Below the pieces are notes generated by a model. The model made no database searches, was not told where the DNA came from, and was given only the letters and a program-made list of their open reading frames with translations. This document shows, one piece after another, positions 14,707 through 23,570 of a stretch of 64,000 nt of DNA (positions within the stretch are counted from its first letter, which is position 1; the number at the start of each line of letters is the position of its first letter). The stretch comes from Nocardiopsis sp. FR4 (GTDB taxonomy: Bacteria; Actinomycetota; Actinomycetes; Streptosporangiales; Streptosporangiaceae): contig NZ_VWVV01000026.1 in assembly GCF_009830945.1 (NCBI RefSeq), positions 1 to 64,000 of the forward strand, given 5' to 3'. Made by a program: the position numbers and the translations under genes.

Positions 14707-14733
14707 AGCCGGGACGGAGGATCCGTCCCGGCT
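14707..14733. terminator. Bidirectional terminator between convergent genes
   Basis: AGCCGGGACGGA (14707-14718) pairs perfectly with 14722-14733 over a 3-base loop, between the stops at 14671 and 14784. Confidence 0.75.
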
Positions 14734-14783
14734 GAGGGGATGGGACCCGCCCCGCGGACGGGGTCCGTCTCTCGTCGTTCGGT

Positions 14784-15386
14784 CTAGCGGCCGGGCTGCC
14801 CGTTCTCCTGGGCCCGGTTCTCGCCGGCGGCCGTGCGCACGGTCTCCTTGGACTTGCCCTTGGCCGTCTTCGCGGTCTCCTTCGCGGCCTCCTTGGCCTT
14901 GTCGGCCGTCTCGGAGGCCTTCTCCTCCAGGTTCTCCCTGGTCTCGCGGACCTGGTCGCGCGCCTGGTCCAGGTGCTCCTGCCACTCGGCGTCCTGCGAC
15001 GCCTGACGCATCCGCACGAGCGAGTACACGACCAGACCGCCGATCACGGCGGCGCCCCCGACCAGGATTCCGCGGGGGACACGGCGGTTGCCCCGCCGGG
15101 TCAGCCGCAGCCCGCGGCGGCCCGGTTTCGGGTCGACACGGTGCGCCGCGGCGGTCAGCATCCCGGCCACGCGGGGCGCCACGGTGTTCTCCACGCGCAG
15201 CGCCGCGTTCTCCAACCGGGGAGCGGTCCAACCACGGGCCTGGAGGAGCTTCAGAGCGGCCTGGTCACGCGCCTGGTCCGCGTACGGACCGATCCGGTCG
15301 GCCTGCTCACGGGCCAGGTCCTGCAGGCGGGAGAGGGTGACCTCCGCCTCCTTGCGTGCCTTGTGTCGCTTGGAAGTGATAGGCAC
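14784..15386 (-). CDS. DUF5324-type membrane protein
   Basis: 200 residues from GTG 15386, GGAG 9 bases upstream. The N-terminal half is helical and charged, one membrane helix stands at about 105-123 (GILVGGAAVIGGLVVYSLV), and the last 70 residues are an Ala/Lys/Glu coiled-coil or LEA-like tail (ETADKAKEAAKETAKTAKGK). In actinomycetes a DUF5324 gene often stands next to the cyclophilin gene near crgA, as here, where it is divergent from ppiA. Function unknown. Confidence 0.75.
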   Translation of the reverse strand: MPITSKRHKARKEAEVTLSRLQDLAREQADRIGPYADQARDQAALKLLQARGWTAPRLENAALRVENTVAPRVAGMLTAAAHRVDPKPGRRGLRLTRRGNRRVPRGILVGGAAVIGGLVVYSLVRMRQASQDAEWQEHLDQARDQVRETRENLEEKASETADKAKEAAKETAKTAKGKSKETVRTAAGENRAQENGQPGR

Positions 15387-15674
15387 GTCGTCAGCTCCTT
15401 CGATCGTTCACCGGTTCTGCGTTCCCCACCCGGTGCGGCCGACGGTTGTCGCCACACGGGCGGCTTCTCCTACGTCGTCCTTCCCCGTTATCCGGGTGTT
15501 ATCTCAACATACGTCCTCTCCGTGTGTGATCTACGTATCGACACCGCCCGGCGGCATTTCTCCGTGGAACGGTTCCGCGGGCGCCGCCGACCGCGGCGAT
15601 CTGCCCGGACACCGGTCCCGGACCGCGGACGGGTAACGTGAGCACGTAAGCAAAGTCGATCGAAAGGCACGTAG

Positions 15675-16199
15675 GTGTCGGACTCCACGGGTCAGCCCAC
15701 CGCGCGGCTGAACACCTCCAAGGGAACCATCGTCGTGAAGCTGTTCGAGGAGGAGGCGCCGGAGACGGTCGCCAACTTCATCGGACTGGCCGAGGGCTCC
15801 AAACAGTGGATGGACCCCACCACGGGCAAGCCGTCCAACGACAGCCTGTACGAGGGCACCATCTTCCACCGGGTCATTGAGGGCTTCATGATCCAGGGCG
15901 GCGACCCGCTCGGCACCGGTCGCGGCGGTCCGGGCTACACCTTCAAGGACGAGATCCACCCGAGCCTGCGCTTCGACCGTCCCTTCCTGCTGGCGATGGC
16001 CAACGCGGGCCCGGGCACCAACGGTTCGCAGTTCTTCATCACCGTGGACAAGCCGTACTGGCTGGACGGCCGCCACACCATCTTCGGCGAGGTCGTCGAG
16101 GGCGACGACGTGGTCACCGCGATCTCCCAGGTGGCGACCGACTCCCAGGACCGTCCGCGCGAGGACGTGGTGATCAACAGCATCGAGATCACCCGCTAG
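15675..16199 (+). CDS. ppiA: Cyclophilin-type peptidyl-prolyl cis-trans isomerase
   Basis: 174 residues from GTG 15675. The cyclophilin fold is recognised by FEEEAPETVANFIGLAEG, FHRVIEGFMIQGGDPLGTGRGG (catalytic Arg in FHRV), LAMANAGPGTNGSQFFIT and LDGRHTIFGEVVEG. It has no signal peptide and should be cytoplasmic, catalysing proline isomerisation. Its place upstream of a rhomboid gene and crgA corresponds to ppiA near the origin of other actinobacteria. A rhomboid gene follows after 27 bases and is probably co-transcribed. Confidence 0.96.
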   Translation: MSDSTGQPTARLNTSKGTIVVKLFEEEAPETVANFIGLAEGSKQWMDPTTGKPSNDSLYEGTIFHRVIEGFMIQGGDPLGTGRGGPGYTFKDEIHPSLRFDRPFLLAMANAGPGTNGSQFFITVDKPYWLDGRHTIFGEVVEGDDVVTAISQVATDSQDRPREDVVINSIEITR

Positions 16200-16226
16200 G
16201 GAGACGCCCCGAGGAGGAACCCGCCC

Positions 16227-17144
16227 ATGACCGCATCCCCGCCGTCCGGAGCATCGTCCGAACCGGGCCCCCATGCCTCGCGCACCTGTTACCGCCACTC
16301 CGACCGGGAGACCGGGGTCAGCTGCCACAGGTGCGGGCGGCCCATCTGCCCGGACTGCATGGTGGAGGCGTCGGTGGGCTTCCACTGCCCGACCTGCGTC
16401 TCGGAGGGGAACCGCGGGGTGCGCCGGGCGCGGACCGCGTTCGGGGGCAGGCCGGTGGCCAAGCCCTACGTGACGTGGACGATCCTGGGGCTGATGGTGG
16501 CCGGGTTCATCGCCCAGCTGGGTACGTCCGACCCGGTCGGACGGGCGGGCTCCTCCCCGCTGGTGTGGGAGTTCGCCATGCTCGGCTTCGGCCACACGGA
16601 GGACGGGGCCCTCCTCGGCGTGCTCGGCGGTGACTGGTACCGGCTGATCACGGCGGCCTTCCTGCACGGCAGCGTCTTCCACCTGCTGTTCAACGGGTAC
16701 GCCATGTACGTGCTGGGCACCCAGCTGGAGAGCTGGCTGGGCCACGGCCGCTTCCTGGCCCTGTGGGTGCTCGGCGCCCTGGCCGGTTCGGTGCTCAGCG
16801 TCCTCGCGGCGCCCGCCCAGTTCTCCGTCGGGGCCTCCGGCGCGATCTTCGCGCTCTTCGGGGCGGTCTTCGTGATCGGTCGGCGCCTGCGCCTGGACCT
16901 GCGGATGGTCGGCGTCCTGCTGGCGGTCAACCTCGTGCTGACCTTCGTCGTTCCGCAGATCTCCTGGACCGCGCACATCGGCGGGCTGGTCGCCGGGTTC
17001 CTCCTCGGCGCGGTGTTCGCCTACCTGCCGGGCCGGTCCGCCGGGAACACGGCGCGGACCGTCACGCACGTCCTGCTGACCGCGGCCTTCGCCGCGCTGC
17101 TGGTGGCCCTGGTGGTCACCGCTCCGCTGATCGTCCTCAGCTGA
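16227..17144 (+). CDS. Rhomboid-family intramembrane serine protease with N-terminal zinc-binding domain
   Basis: 305 residues. A B-box-like double zinc site is formed by C21, H24, C33, C36, C41, C44, H53, C54 and C57. Six or seven membrane helices follow from about 83. The rhomboid active site is present: serine in VGASGAIFAL (S204), histidine in TAHIGGL (H250) and N156 in FHLLFNGYAM. The protein should cleave membrane substrates within the bilayer. Substrates are unknown. GAGGA stands before the start. Confidence 0.93.
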   Translation: MTASPPSGASSEPGPHASRTCYRHSDRETGVSCHRCGRPICPDCMVEASVGFHCPTCVSEGNRGVRRARTAFGGRPVAKPYVTWTILGLMVAGFIAQLGTSDPVGRAGSSPLVWEFAMLGFGHTEDGALLGVLGGDWYRLITAAFLHGSVFHLLFNGYAMYVLGTQLESWLGHGRFLALWVLGALAGSVLSVLAAPAQFSVGASGAIFALFGAVFVIGRRLRLDLRMVGVLLAVNLVLTFVVPQISWTAHIGGLVAGFLLGAVFAYLPGRSAGNTARTVTHVLLTAAFAALLVALVVTAPLIVLS

Positions 17145-17145
17145 C

Positions 17146-17189
17146 CGCGCCCGGGCCCCGGAGGAGTCCTCCTCCGGGGCCCGGGCGCG
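17146..17189. terminator. Bidirectional terminator after the rhomboid gene
   Basis: Perfect 20-bp stem (17146-17165 with 17170-17189) and 4-base loop, directly after the stop at 17144 and facing the convergent DUF1963 gene. Confidence 0.85.
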
Positions 17190-17226
17190 TGCGGATCCCC
17201 ACCGCGTGCGGCGGGGACCTCCGGTC

Positions 17227-18120
17227 TCAGGAGCAGTCGAACCAGTGCCCGACAGGGCGCCCGGGGCACGAGCGGCACTCGAACACGTACACGCCGCCCG
17301 CGTCCCCCAGCATGAGGCCCGCCGCCTCCCGGACCGGGCGCCCCCGCCCGGGGCGGGGCGCCTCCTCCCCGTCGACGACCGCCCGGTCCTCGGCCGGGAG
17401 CCAGGTGCGCCAGGAGTCCCCGCCGTACTCCCAGCTGGCCACGGTGAGCAGGTGCTCCATGCGCTGCCCGCACGACGCGCAGTCCGGCCACACCGGGTCC
17501 TGGGTCCAGCCCGGGTACCCGCCCAGCTTGATCCCGGGGGCCTCGGCGAGGTGGTACTCGTACTCCAGGCCCGTGTCCGCCTCCAGCCGGTCGAAGCGCT
17601 CCCGCAGAGCCCTGAAGAGTTCCGGGGGCAGGTCCCGGCCGGGGTACTCCGTCACCCGCTCGGGGTGGACCGCGCAGGGGTCGGGCACGGAGTCGGGAGG
17701 CGCCCCGGAGGGCGCGGGGGGTGTGGCGCGGACCGGACCGACCGCGTCGGCGGCGCGCCAGTACACGCGGGGCAGGGGGTAGGCGAACTCGCCGTGCTCG
17801 AAGGGGCACCACAGGACCTGGAGGAGGTCGCGCCCCTCGGGGAAGGGGACGCCGGGCGCGTCCTCCCGGTGGACCTGGACGACCGGGACGAGGGAGGCCC
17901 CGTCCTCGGGGGGCGCGCCGTAGCCCATGTCCTCGTGCTCCTCGGCGCACACCGGCCAGGGCGCGTCGGCGGGCCACAGCAGCGGGCCGCCGACCGAGCT
18001 GTCGCGGAAGGAGGGGTCGCCCGCGCGGGGGTGGAGGCGCACCGCCTCCCGGCGCAGAGGGACCAGTTCGGGGAAGAGTCCCTCCACGTCGACGGGGCGG
18101 GGCGGGGTATGACGGGTCAC
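17227..18120 (-). CDS. DUF1963-family protein
   Basis: 297 residues from GTG 18120 with GGAGG 5 bases upstream; the frame is open to 18255 but without signal. DUF1963 features are VGGPLLWPADAPWPVC near the N-terminus, LQVLWCPFEH, KLGGYPGWTQDPVWP and a C-x-x-C (CASCGQRMEHLLTV), ending with a further C-x-x-C pair (FECRSCPGRPVGHWFDC). The cysteine pairs may bind zinc. Cytoplasmic protein of unknown role. Confidence 0.85.
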   Translation of the reverse strand: MTRHTPPRPVDVEGLFPELVPLRREAVRLHPRAGDPSFRDSSVGGPLLWPADAPWPVCAEEHEDMGYGAPPEDGASLVPVVQVHREDAPGVPFPEGRDLLQVLWCPFEHGEFAYPLPRVYWRAADAVGPVRATPPAPSGAPPDSVPDPCAVHPERVTEYPGRDLPPELFRALRERFDRLEADTGLEYEYHLAEAPGIKLGGYPGWTQDPVWPDCASCGQRMEHLLTVASWEYGGDSWRTWLPAEDRAVVDGEEAPRPGRGRPVREAAGLMLGDAGGVYVFECRSCPGRPVGHWFDCS

Positions 18121-18328
18121 CTGTGCCTCCGGTGCTCGGGCCTGTGCCGGTGACGGGACCCTACGCACCGGGACGGACGTTCGCCCCGGGGTTGCGTACC
18201 CGCGTCGGAGACTGTGCGGGCATGCCGGGCAGAGCTGCCCACAGCCTGTGGACAACTTTGTGGAAAACGTGTGTCGGTGCTGTTCGGAGCGGGTGCGGGG
18301 GGCTACTCGGAAACCGTCCGCACCGCGG

Positions 18329-18583
18329 TCAGTGCCAGCGTGTGGACAGGATGACGGCCACGATGATGCCGCTGAACCCGATCAGCAGGTTCCAGTTCTG
18401 CCAGTCCTGCATGTAGGGGATCTGGGAACCCGCGATGTAGTAGACCGCGATCCAGAGAATGCCCAGGGCGAAGAAGCCCAGCATCGTCGGGACCAGCCAT
18501 CGCGGGCTGACCTTGGGCTTCTCCTTGGAAGGAGGCGGCGTGTAGACGGCCTTCTTCTTGCGATCGCTGCGGGACTTGGGCAC
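18329..18583 (-). CDS. crgA: Cell-division protein CrgA
   Basis: 84 residues from GTG 18583. It begins MPKSRSDRKKK and has two membrane helices (about 31-51 and 64-82) joined by a short loop, and ends LSTRWH, the CrgA signature. CrgA is an actinobacterial inner-membrane protein that binds FtsZ and septal penicillin-binding proteins and controls septation. Its position next to pknB is conserved in the phylum. Confidence 0.95.
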   Translation of the reverse strand: MPKSRSDRKKKAVYTPPPSKEKPKVSPRWLVPTMLGFFALGILWIAVYYIAGSQIPYMQDWQNWNLLIGFSGIIVAVILSTRWH

Positions 18584-18678
18584 GGTCGCTGCTCCAGTAC
18601 GTGGGGCGGTTCGTAAACGAGAACACAGTCTACGCCCCGGATGAGGCCCGCGTCACCGCCGGCCCCGTGTCCGGGTAC

Positions 18679-20523
18679 TCAGTCCCTGCGGACCGAGGGG
18701 AAGACGAACTGCTCCTCGTCGCCCTCGCCGTCACCCGGAGGCGGCTCCTCGGTGCCCGGCGGGGGTTCCTCGGTGCCCGGGCCGCCGCCGTTGCCGTTCC
18801 CGTTCCCGTTTCCGTTGCCGTTCCCGTTGCCGGGCTGCTCCTCGTTCTGCGGGGCCGCGGCGAGTACCACGTTCACCGTGGTCCCCGGGGCCACCGACTC
18901 CCCGCTCCCGGGGCTCTGCCGGATGACCGTGCCGACCGGTCCCTCCGTGGACTCCTCCTCCGAGAAGGAGGCGCCCAGACCCACCTGCTCCAGGGCGGAC
19001 TGCGCACCGGCCTGGGTCATGCCCTCCAGGTCGGGAACCTGTACGTCGTCCGGGCCGGAGGAGATCCGCAGGGTGATCTCGGTGTCCGGGGCGACCTCCT
19101 CGCCGCTGGCCGGGTCGGTCCCGATCGCGTTGCCCTCGGCCACGCTGTCGCTGGCCTCGGAGGCGGTGGTGACGTTCTCGAAGCCCGCGTTGCGCAGGGT
19201 GTCGCGCGCGGCGGACTCGCTCTGGCCCTCCACGGAGGGGATCCTGACGGCGTCCGGGCCGCTGGAGACGTACAGGACGATCTCGGTGTCCACCGGCACC
19301 TCCTCGCCGCCGGCCGGGTCGGTCTCCACGACCGTGCCCTCCTCGGCGTCGGGGTCCGCGCGCTGCTCGGTGGTGACGTTCGTGAAGTTCGCGTCCTCGA
19401 GGGTGGACTGTGCCTGCTCGACCGTCGAGCCGACCACGTCCGGCACCGCGGCCGTCTCCGTGTCCGGGCGGCCGTTCATGTTCATCAGGACGAACACCAG
19501 GACCAGGGAGGCGATCACGCCGAGGCCGAGCAGCACCCACAGCGCGGTCTTGCCCGCGTTGTTGCGCCTGCGGTCGTCGTAGTCGTCGTAGTCGTCGTAG
19601 TCGCCGTAGCGCTCGTCGGTGGCGGGCGGCATCGCCGTCGTGGCCCCGGCCGCCGCCATCGCCATCGTGCCCGCCTGCGTGGGCATCCCGGCGAGGCCGC
19701 GCTGGAGGTCCGCGCGCATCTCGGCGGCGTTCTGGTAGCGGTCCTCGCGGTCCTTGGTCATCGCCCGCAGGGTGATGTCCTCCAGCCACTCCGGGACCTG
19801 CGGGTCCACCTCGCTCGGCGGCACCGGCTCCTCGCGCACGTGCTGGTAGGCGATCGAGACGGGCGAGTCTCCGGTGAAGGGCGGCTGCCCGGTGAGCAGC
19901 TCGTAGAGCACGCAGCCCGTGGAGTAGATGTCGCTGCGCGGGTCCACCCGCTCGCCGCGCGCCTGCTCCGGCGACAGGTACTGGGCGGTGCCGATGACCT
20001 GCGAGGTCTGCGTCATCGTGGCCTGGTCGTCGTTCATGGCCCGGGCGATGCCGAAGTCCATGACCTTGACCTCGGCGTTGCGGGTCAGCATCACGTTGGC
20101 GGGCTTGATGTCGCGGTGGACGATCCCGTTGTCGTGGCTGTACTCCAGCGCCTTGAGGATGCCGTCGACCAGCTCCGCCGAACGCTCCGGCAGCAGTCGC
20201 CGGTCGTCGTCCAGCAGCTCCTTGAGGGTGCGGCCGTCCACGTACTCCATGACGATGTACGGGATGGACACGCCTTCGACCATGTCCTCGCCGGTGTCGT
20301 ACACCGCGATGATGTTCGGGTGGTTCAGGGAGGCGGCGGACTGGGCCTCCCGCCGGAACCTCGCCTGGAACACGTGGTCGCGGGCCAGGTCGTGCCTGAG
20401 GGTCTTGATCGCGACGAGACGGTCGAGCCGCAGGTCGCGTGCGCGGTAGACCTCGGCCATGCCGCCGCGCCCGACGATGGTGTCGAGTTCGTAGCGTCCG
20501 CCAAGGAGCCGGGGCTGGGACAT
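18679..20523 (-). CDS. pknB: PASTA-domain serine/threonine protein kinase PknB
   Basis: 614 residues. Kinase domain 11-275: glycine loop GRGGMAEV (18-25), K40, HRDIKPAN (136-143, catalytic D138), DFG (156-158) and the TQTSQVIGTAQYLSPEQ activation loop with threonines for autophosphorylation. Juxtamembrane YDDYDDYDD acidic run, membrane helix about 327-347, and three PASTA domains (about 360-425, 427-493, 494-560) that bind muropeptides outside. The tail has a run of Gly-Asn repeats and two GTEEPPP repeats. It is the last gene of the seven-gene cell-wall operon. The Gly-Asn tract is encoded by short tandem repeats that could slip. Confidence 0.95.
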   Translation of the reverse strand: MSQPRLLGGRYELDTIVGRGGMAEVYRARDLRLDRLVAIKTLRHDLARDHVFQARFRREAQSAASLNHPNIIAVYDTGEDMVEGVSIPYIVMEYVDGRTLKELLDDDRRLLPERSAELVDGILKALEYSHDNGIVHRDIKPANVMLTRNAEVKVMDFGIARAMNDDQATMTQTSQVIGTAQYLSPEQARGERVDPRSDIYSTGCVLYELLTGQPPFTGDSPVSIAYQHVREEPVPPSEVDPQVPEWLEDITLRAMTKDREDRYQNAAEMRADLQRGLAGMPTQAGTMAMAAAGATTAMPPATDERYGDYDDYDDYDDRRRNNAGKTALWVLLGLGVIASLVLVFVLMNMNGRPDTETAAVPDVVGSTVEQAQSTLEDANFTNVTTEQRADPDAEEGTVVETDPAGGEEVPVDTEIVLYVSSGPDAVRIPSVEGQSESAARDTLRNAGFENVTTASEASDSVAEGNAIGTDPASGEEVAPDTEITLRISSGPDDVQVPDLEGMTQAGAQSALEQVGLGASFSEEESTEGPVGTVIRQSPGSGESVAPGTTVNVVLAAAPQNEEQPGNGNGNGNGNGNGNGGGPGTEEPPPGTEEPPPGDGEGDEEQFVFPSVRRD

Positions 20524-20601
20524 GTCGTGTACTGATCCTCGTGTCTTCCGGAGGCCGCCCGCGGGCCGCCGCCTACCCTGAACGTCTCTCGCTCATGGCC
20601 T

Positions 20602-22098
20602 CTATCGTGTGGTGTTGCCTTCGCCTTCGCCCGGAGGTGTCACCACTCCGCCGCCTTCGCCGCTGTCGCCACCCCCGCCGTTGTTCCCGCCCGGGGGGTC
20701 CTGGGTGCCGGTGTCGGGCGGATCGGTGGCCTCCCCCTCCGAACCGCCGTCCTCGCCGTCGTCCTCCGGGGGAGTGGCGTCCTCGCCACCCTCCTCCTCG
20801 TCGACGGCGCTCTCGCTCGGCTCCGGATTCCGAGGCTGCGTGGGCCAGTCGTTGCCCCTGTCGGGGACGACCGGCGCCTCCTCGGAGGTGTCCTCCTCGG
20901 TCTCGAGCGTCCGCTGCGGTGACGGTGACGGCGTCGCGGCCGGAGCCTCGACGGTGTCGCGCACGTTGCCCGTCTCCGCTCCGCTTCCGGACCAGAGGAA
21001 ACCGGCCACCATGGCGGCCACGATCATGACCGTCGCACCGACCGCCGCCAGGACCACGGGAAGGCTGATCCGCCTCCTGGGCTCCTCGGCCAGACTAGCG
21101 GAGCCCCCCTGCTGTCCAGGCGGGACGGTCGGCTGTCCGGAGGTGCGCCGGGGCACGGCGCCCGGGGCCGCGTCGGGAACCGCGCCCACGACCATGGTCT
21201 GGGCCATGCCCTCGAAGCCCGCGCTGGGCGTCGGCGGCCCGGTGCCCGCGTTGGAGCGGATCACCGCCGCCATGTGCGCGACCTCGCTGGCGGAGGCGGG
21301 CCGTTCCTCGGGATCCTTCAGCAGCAGCAGGGAGACCAGGTACGCGACGTCGTCGGGGACGTCCTCGGGCAGCTCCGGCGGTTCGTCCCGGGTGTGCGCC
21401 AGGGCCAGCGCCACCGGGGTGTCGCCGGTGAACGGCGGCGTCCCGGCCAGGCACTCGTAGGCCACCACGCCCAGCGCGTACAGGTCCGAGGAGGAGGTCG
21501 CGGGCCTGCCCGAGGCCTGCTCGGGGGAGATGTACTGGGCGGTTCCCATGACCATGCCGGTCTGGGTCAGCGTGACCGACATGTCTCCCCGGGCGATGCC
21601 GAAGTCGGTGAGCTTGAGCTGCCCCTCCGGGGTGACCAGCAGGTTGCCCGGCTTGATGTCGCGGTGCACCACGCCGCGCGCGTGCGCCGCCGCCAGGGCC
21701 TGGGCGGCCTGGCAGACGAAGTCCAGCGTCTGGTCCGGGCTGAGGTGGCCCTGCTTCCGCAGCACCTGGGAGAGCGGTTCACCGACCACCAGCTCCATGA
21801 TCAGGAACGCGCGGCCCTCCTCCTCGCCGTAGTCGAAGACCTGCGCGATACCGGGGTGGGACAGGCCCGCGGTGATGCGGCCCTCGGTGCGGAACCGCTC
21901 CCTGGCCGTGGGCTCGGCCATCTGCGCGGGGTGCAGCAGTTTCACCGCGACGGGGCGGTTGAGCAGGGTGTCCGTGGCCTTCCAGACTGTACCCATGCCA
22001 CCGGAACCGATCTGCTCCTCCAGGCGGTAACGATCGCTCAGAACGGTCCCGGTGAGTCCACCGGGACCGTTCTGTGAAGATGGCTCGTAGGCGCTCAC
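20602..22098 (-). CDS. pknA: Serine/threonine protein kinase PknA
   Basis: 498 residues from GTG 22098; the start shares one base with the pbpA stop (TAGTG). Kinase domain about 24-285: GSGGMGTV (31-38), K53, HRDIKPGN (D147), DFGIARGDM and TGMVMGTAQYISPEQ. One membrane helix (about 346-369) is followed by an acidic, Pro/Gly-rich extracellular tail without PASTA domains. PknA acts with PknB in phosphorylating division and cell-wall proteins. The order pbpA-pknA-pknB is conserved in Actinobacteria. Confidence 0.94.
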   Translation of the reverse strand: MSAYEPSSQNGPGGLTGTVLSDRYRLEEQIGSGGMGTVWKATDTLLNRPVAVKLLHPAQMAEPTARERFRTEGRITAGLSHPGIAQVFDYGEEEGRAFLIMELVVGEPLSQVLRKQGHLSPDQTLDFVCQAAQALAAAHARGVVHRDIKPGNLLVTPEGQLKLTDFGIARGDMSVTLTQTGMVMGTAQYISPEQASGRPATSSSDLYALGVVAYECLAGTPPFTGDTPVALALAHTRDEPPELPEDVPDDVAYLVSLLLLKDPEERPASASEVAHMAAVIRSNAGTGPPTPSAGFEGMAQTMVVGAVPDAAPGAVPRRTSGQPTVPPGQQGGSASLAEEPRRRISLPVVLAAVGATVMIVAAMVAGFLWSGSGAETGNVRDTVEAPAATPSPSPQRTLETEEDTSEEAPVVPDRGNDWPTQPRNPEPSESAVDEEEGGEDATPPEDDGEDGGSEGEATDPPDTGTQDPPGGNNGGGGDSGEGGGVVTPPGEGEGNTTR

Positions 22099-23570
22099 TA
22101 CTGAACCACTGCCTCCATCATCTGGCGGGCGATGGGCGCCGCCAGTTCGTTGCCGCTACCGCCGCCGAACTCGACCACGACCGCGACCGCGATCTGCGGG
22201 TCGTTGGCCGGCGCGAAGCCGATGAACCAGTTGTGGGTGGGGCTGTCCGGGCCGGTCTCGGCGGTACCCGTCTTGCCCGCCACCTGGACCCCGGGGATGG
22301 CGGCGTTGGTGCCCGAGCCGCCCTGCTGGGTGACCAGGGTCATCATCTCCGTGAGGTCCTCGGCGGTGCTGGCGCTGACCGCCTGGGAGTAGGTCTCCGG
22401 GCTGGTCTGCGTGATCACCGACAGGTCGGAGTCGCGCACGCTGTCCACCACGTAGGGTCGCATGACCTCACCCGAGTTGGCCACACCCGCGGCGACCATC
22501 GCCATCTGGAGGGGGGTCGCCTCCACGTTGGACTGGCCGATCCCCGCGCGGCCCAGGATGTTGCGGTCCTCCTCGGGCGGGGCGTAGCTCGGGGTCACCG
22601 ACAGGGGGATGTTGAGCGGGTTGGCCTCGGCGTCCTCCACGGTGGGGTGGAAGCCGAACGCGCTGGCCTGCTCCGACAGGTTCTGGCCGCCGACCTCGAT
22701 CGCCCAGTTGGCGAACGAGGTGTTGCAGGAGATCTGGATCGAGTGCGCCAGGGTGTCCGGCTGGCCGCCGTTGCAGGTGCCTCCCGGGGTGGCGTTGGGC
22801 AGGTCGTTGCCCAGGGACAGCACGTCAGGGGCGTCCTGGGTGCTCTCCGGGGTGGCGTCCAGGTACTCCATGGCCGCCGCCGCGGTCACCACCTTGAAGG
22901 TCGAGCCCGGGGGGTAGCGCTCGTTGAGGGCCCGGTTCAGCAGCGGCTTGCGCGGGTCGTTCTCCATCGCCGTGTAGTTGTCCACGGCGGCCTGGGTGTC
23001 GGTGATGCTGACGACCTCGTTGGCGTCGTAGGAGGGGTAGGACACCGCGCCCAGGACCGCCCCCGTGTCGGGGTCGAGCGCGACCGCGGCGCCGTTCTTG
23101 CCGCCCAGGGCGGCGAAGGCCTCGTAGCCCGCCTTCTGCACGCCGGGGTCCAGGGTCAGCAGGACCTGGGCGCCCTCCGGCTCCCGGCCGGTGATGATGT
23201 CGCGGAAGTTGCGCACGGCCAGGCGGTCGTCGGAGCCGTCGAGCAGCGCGTTCTCGGTGTACTCGATGCCCGAGGCCCCGTAGGTGCGGAAGGAGCCGAC
23301 GATCGGCGTGTACAGCCCGCCGCCCACGTACTCGCGCTGGTACTTGGGGGGTTTGCCCTCCTCGGAGATGTCCTCCGAGTAGGCCACGTTCTCGCCCGCG
23401 ACCTGGATGGGGCCGCGCGCCTCGCTCAGGCGCTCGCTGAACTTGCGCGTGTTCAACGGGTCGTTGCGGATCGCCTCGGCCTGGAAGCCCTGGATCCAGG
23501 TGACGTTGAGCATCAGGACCACGAGCAGGAACAGGGCGAAGACGCTGAGTCTGCGGATCGGTGTGTTCAT
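22098..23570 (-). CDS. pbpA: Penicillin-binding protein PbpA (class B transpeptidase)
   Basis: 490 residues from ATG 23570, overlapping the rodA stop (ATGA). One N-terminal membrane helix (about 8-27) anchors it. Active-site motifs are STFK (223-226), SCN (281-283) and KTGTAE (433-438). It cross-links peptidoglycan together with the SEDS glycosyltransferase encoded just upstream. The long open frame that extends it to 24821 is read-through in the rodA region and not coding. Confidence 0.95.
   Translation of the reverse strand: MNTPIRRLSVFALFLLVVLMLNVTWIQGFQAEAIRNDPLNTRKFSERLSEARGPIQVAGENVAYSEDISEEGKPPKYQREYVGGGLYTPIVGSFRTYGASGIEYTENALLDGSDDRLAVRNFRDIITGREPEGAQVLLTLDPGVQKAGYEAFAALGGKNGAAVALDPDTGAVLGAVSYPSYDANEVVSITDTQAAVDNYTAMENDPRKPLLNRALNERYPPGSTFKVVTAAAAMEYLDATPESTQDAPDVLSLGNDLPNATPGGTCNGGQPDTLAHSIQISCNTSFANWAIEVGGQNLSEQASAFGFHPTVEDAEANPLNIPLSVTPSYAPPEEDRNILGRAGIGQSNVEATPLQMAMVAAGVANSGEVMRPYVVDSVRDSDLSVITQTSPETYSQAVSASTAEDLTEMMTLVTQQGGSGTNAAIPGVQVAGKTGTAETGPDSPTHNWFIGFAPANDPQIAVAVVVEFGGGSGNELAAPIARQMMEAVVQ

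Noticed and set aside
15531-17069. Minus-strand frame of 512 codons over ppiA and the rhomboid gene
   Set aside because: Antisense to two well-recognised genes, no ribosome binding site, low-complexity translation.
18247-18270. Possible origin: TGTGGACAA (a TTGTCCACA box) near crgA
   Set aside because: A single good box with one poor neighbour is too little to support an origin.
18601-20535. Open frame of 644 codons on the plus strand opposite pknB
   Set aside because: It is the antisense frame of a clear kinase gene; high GC opens such frames. The translation is low-complexity and has no domain.
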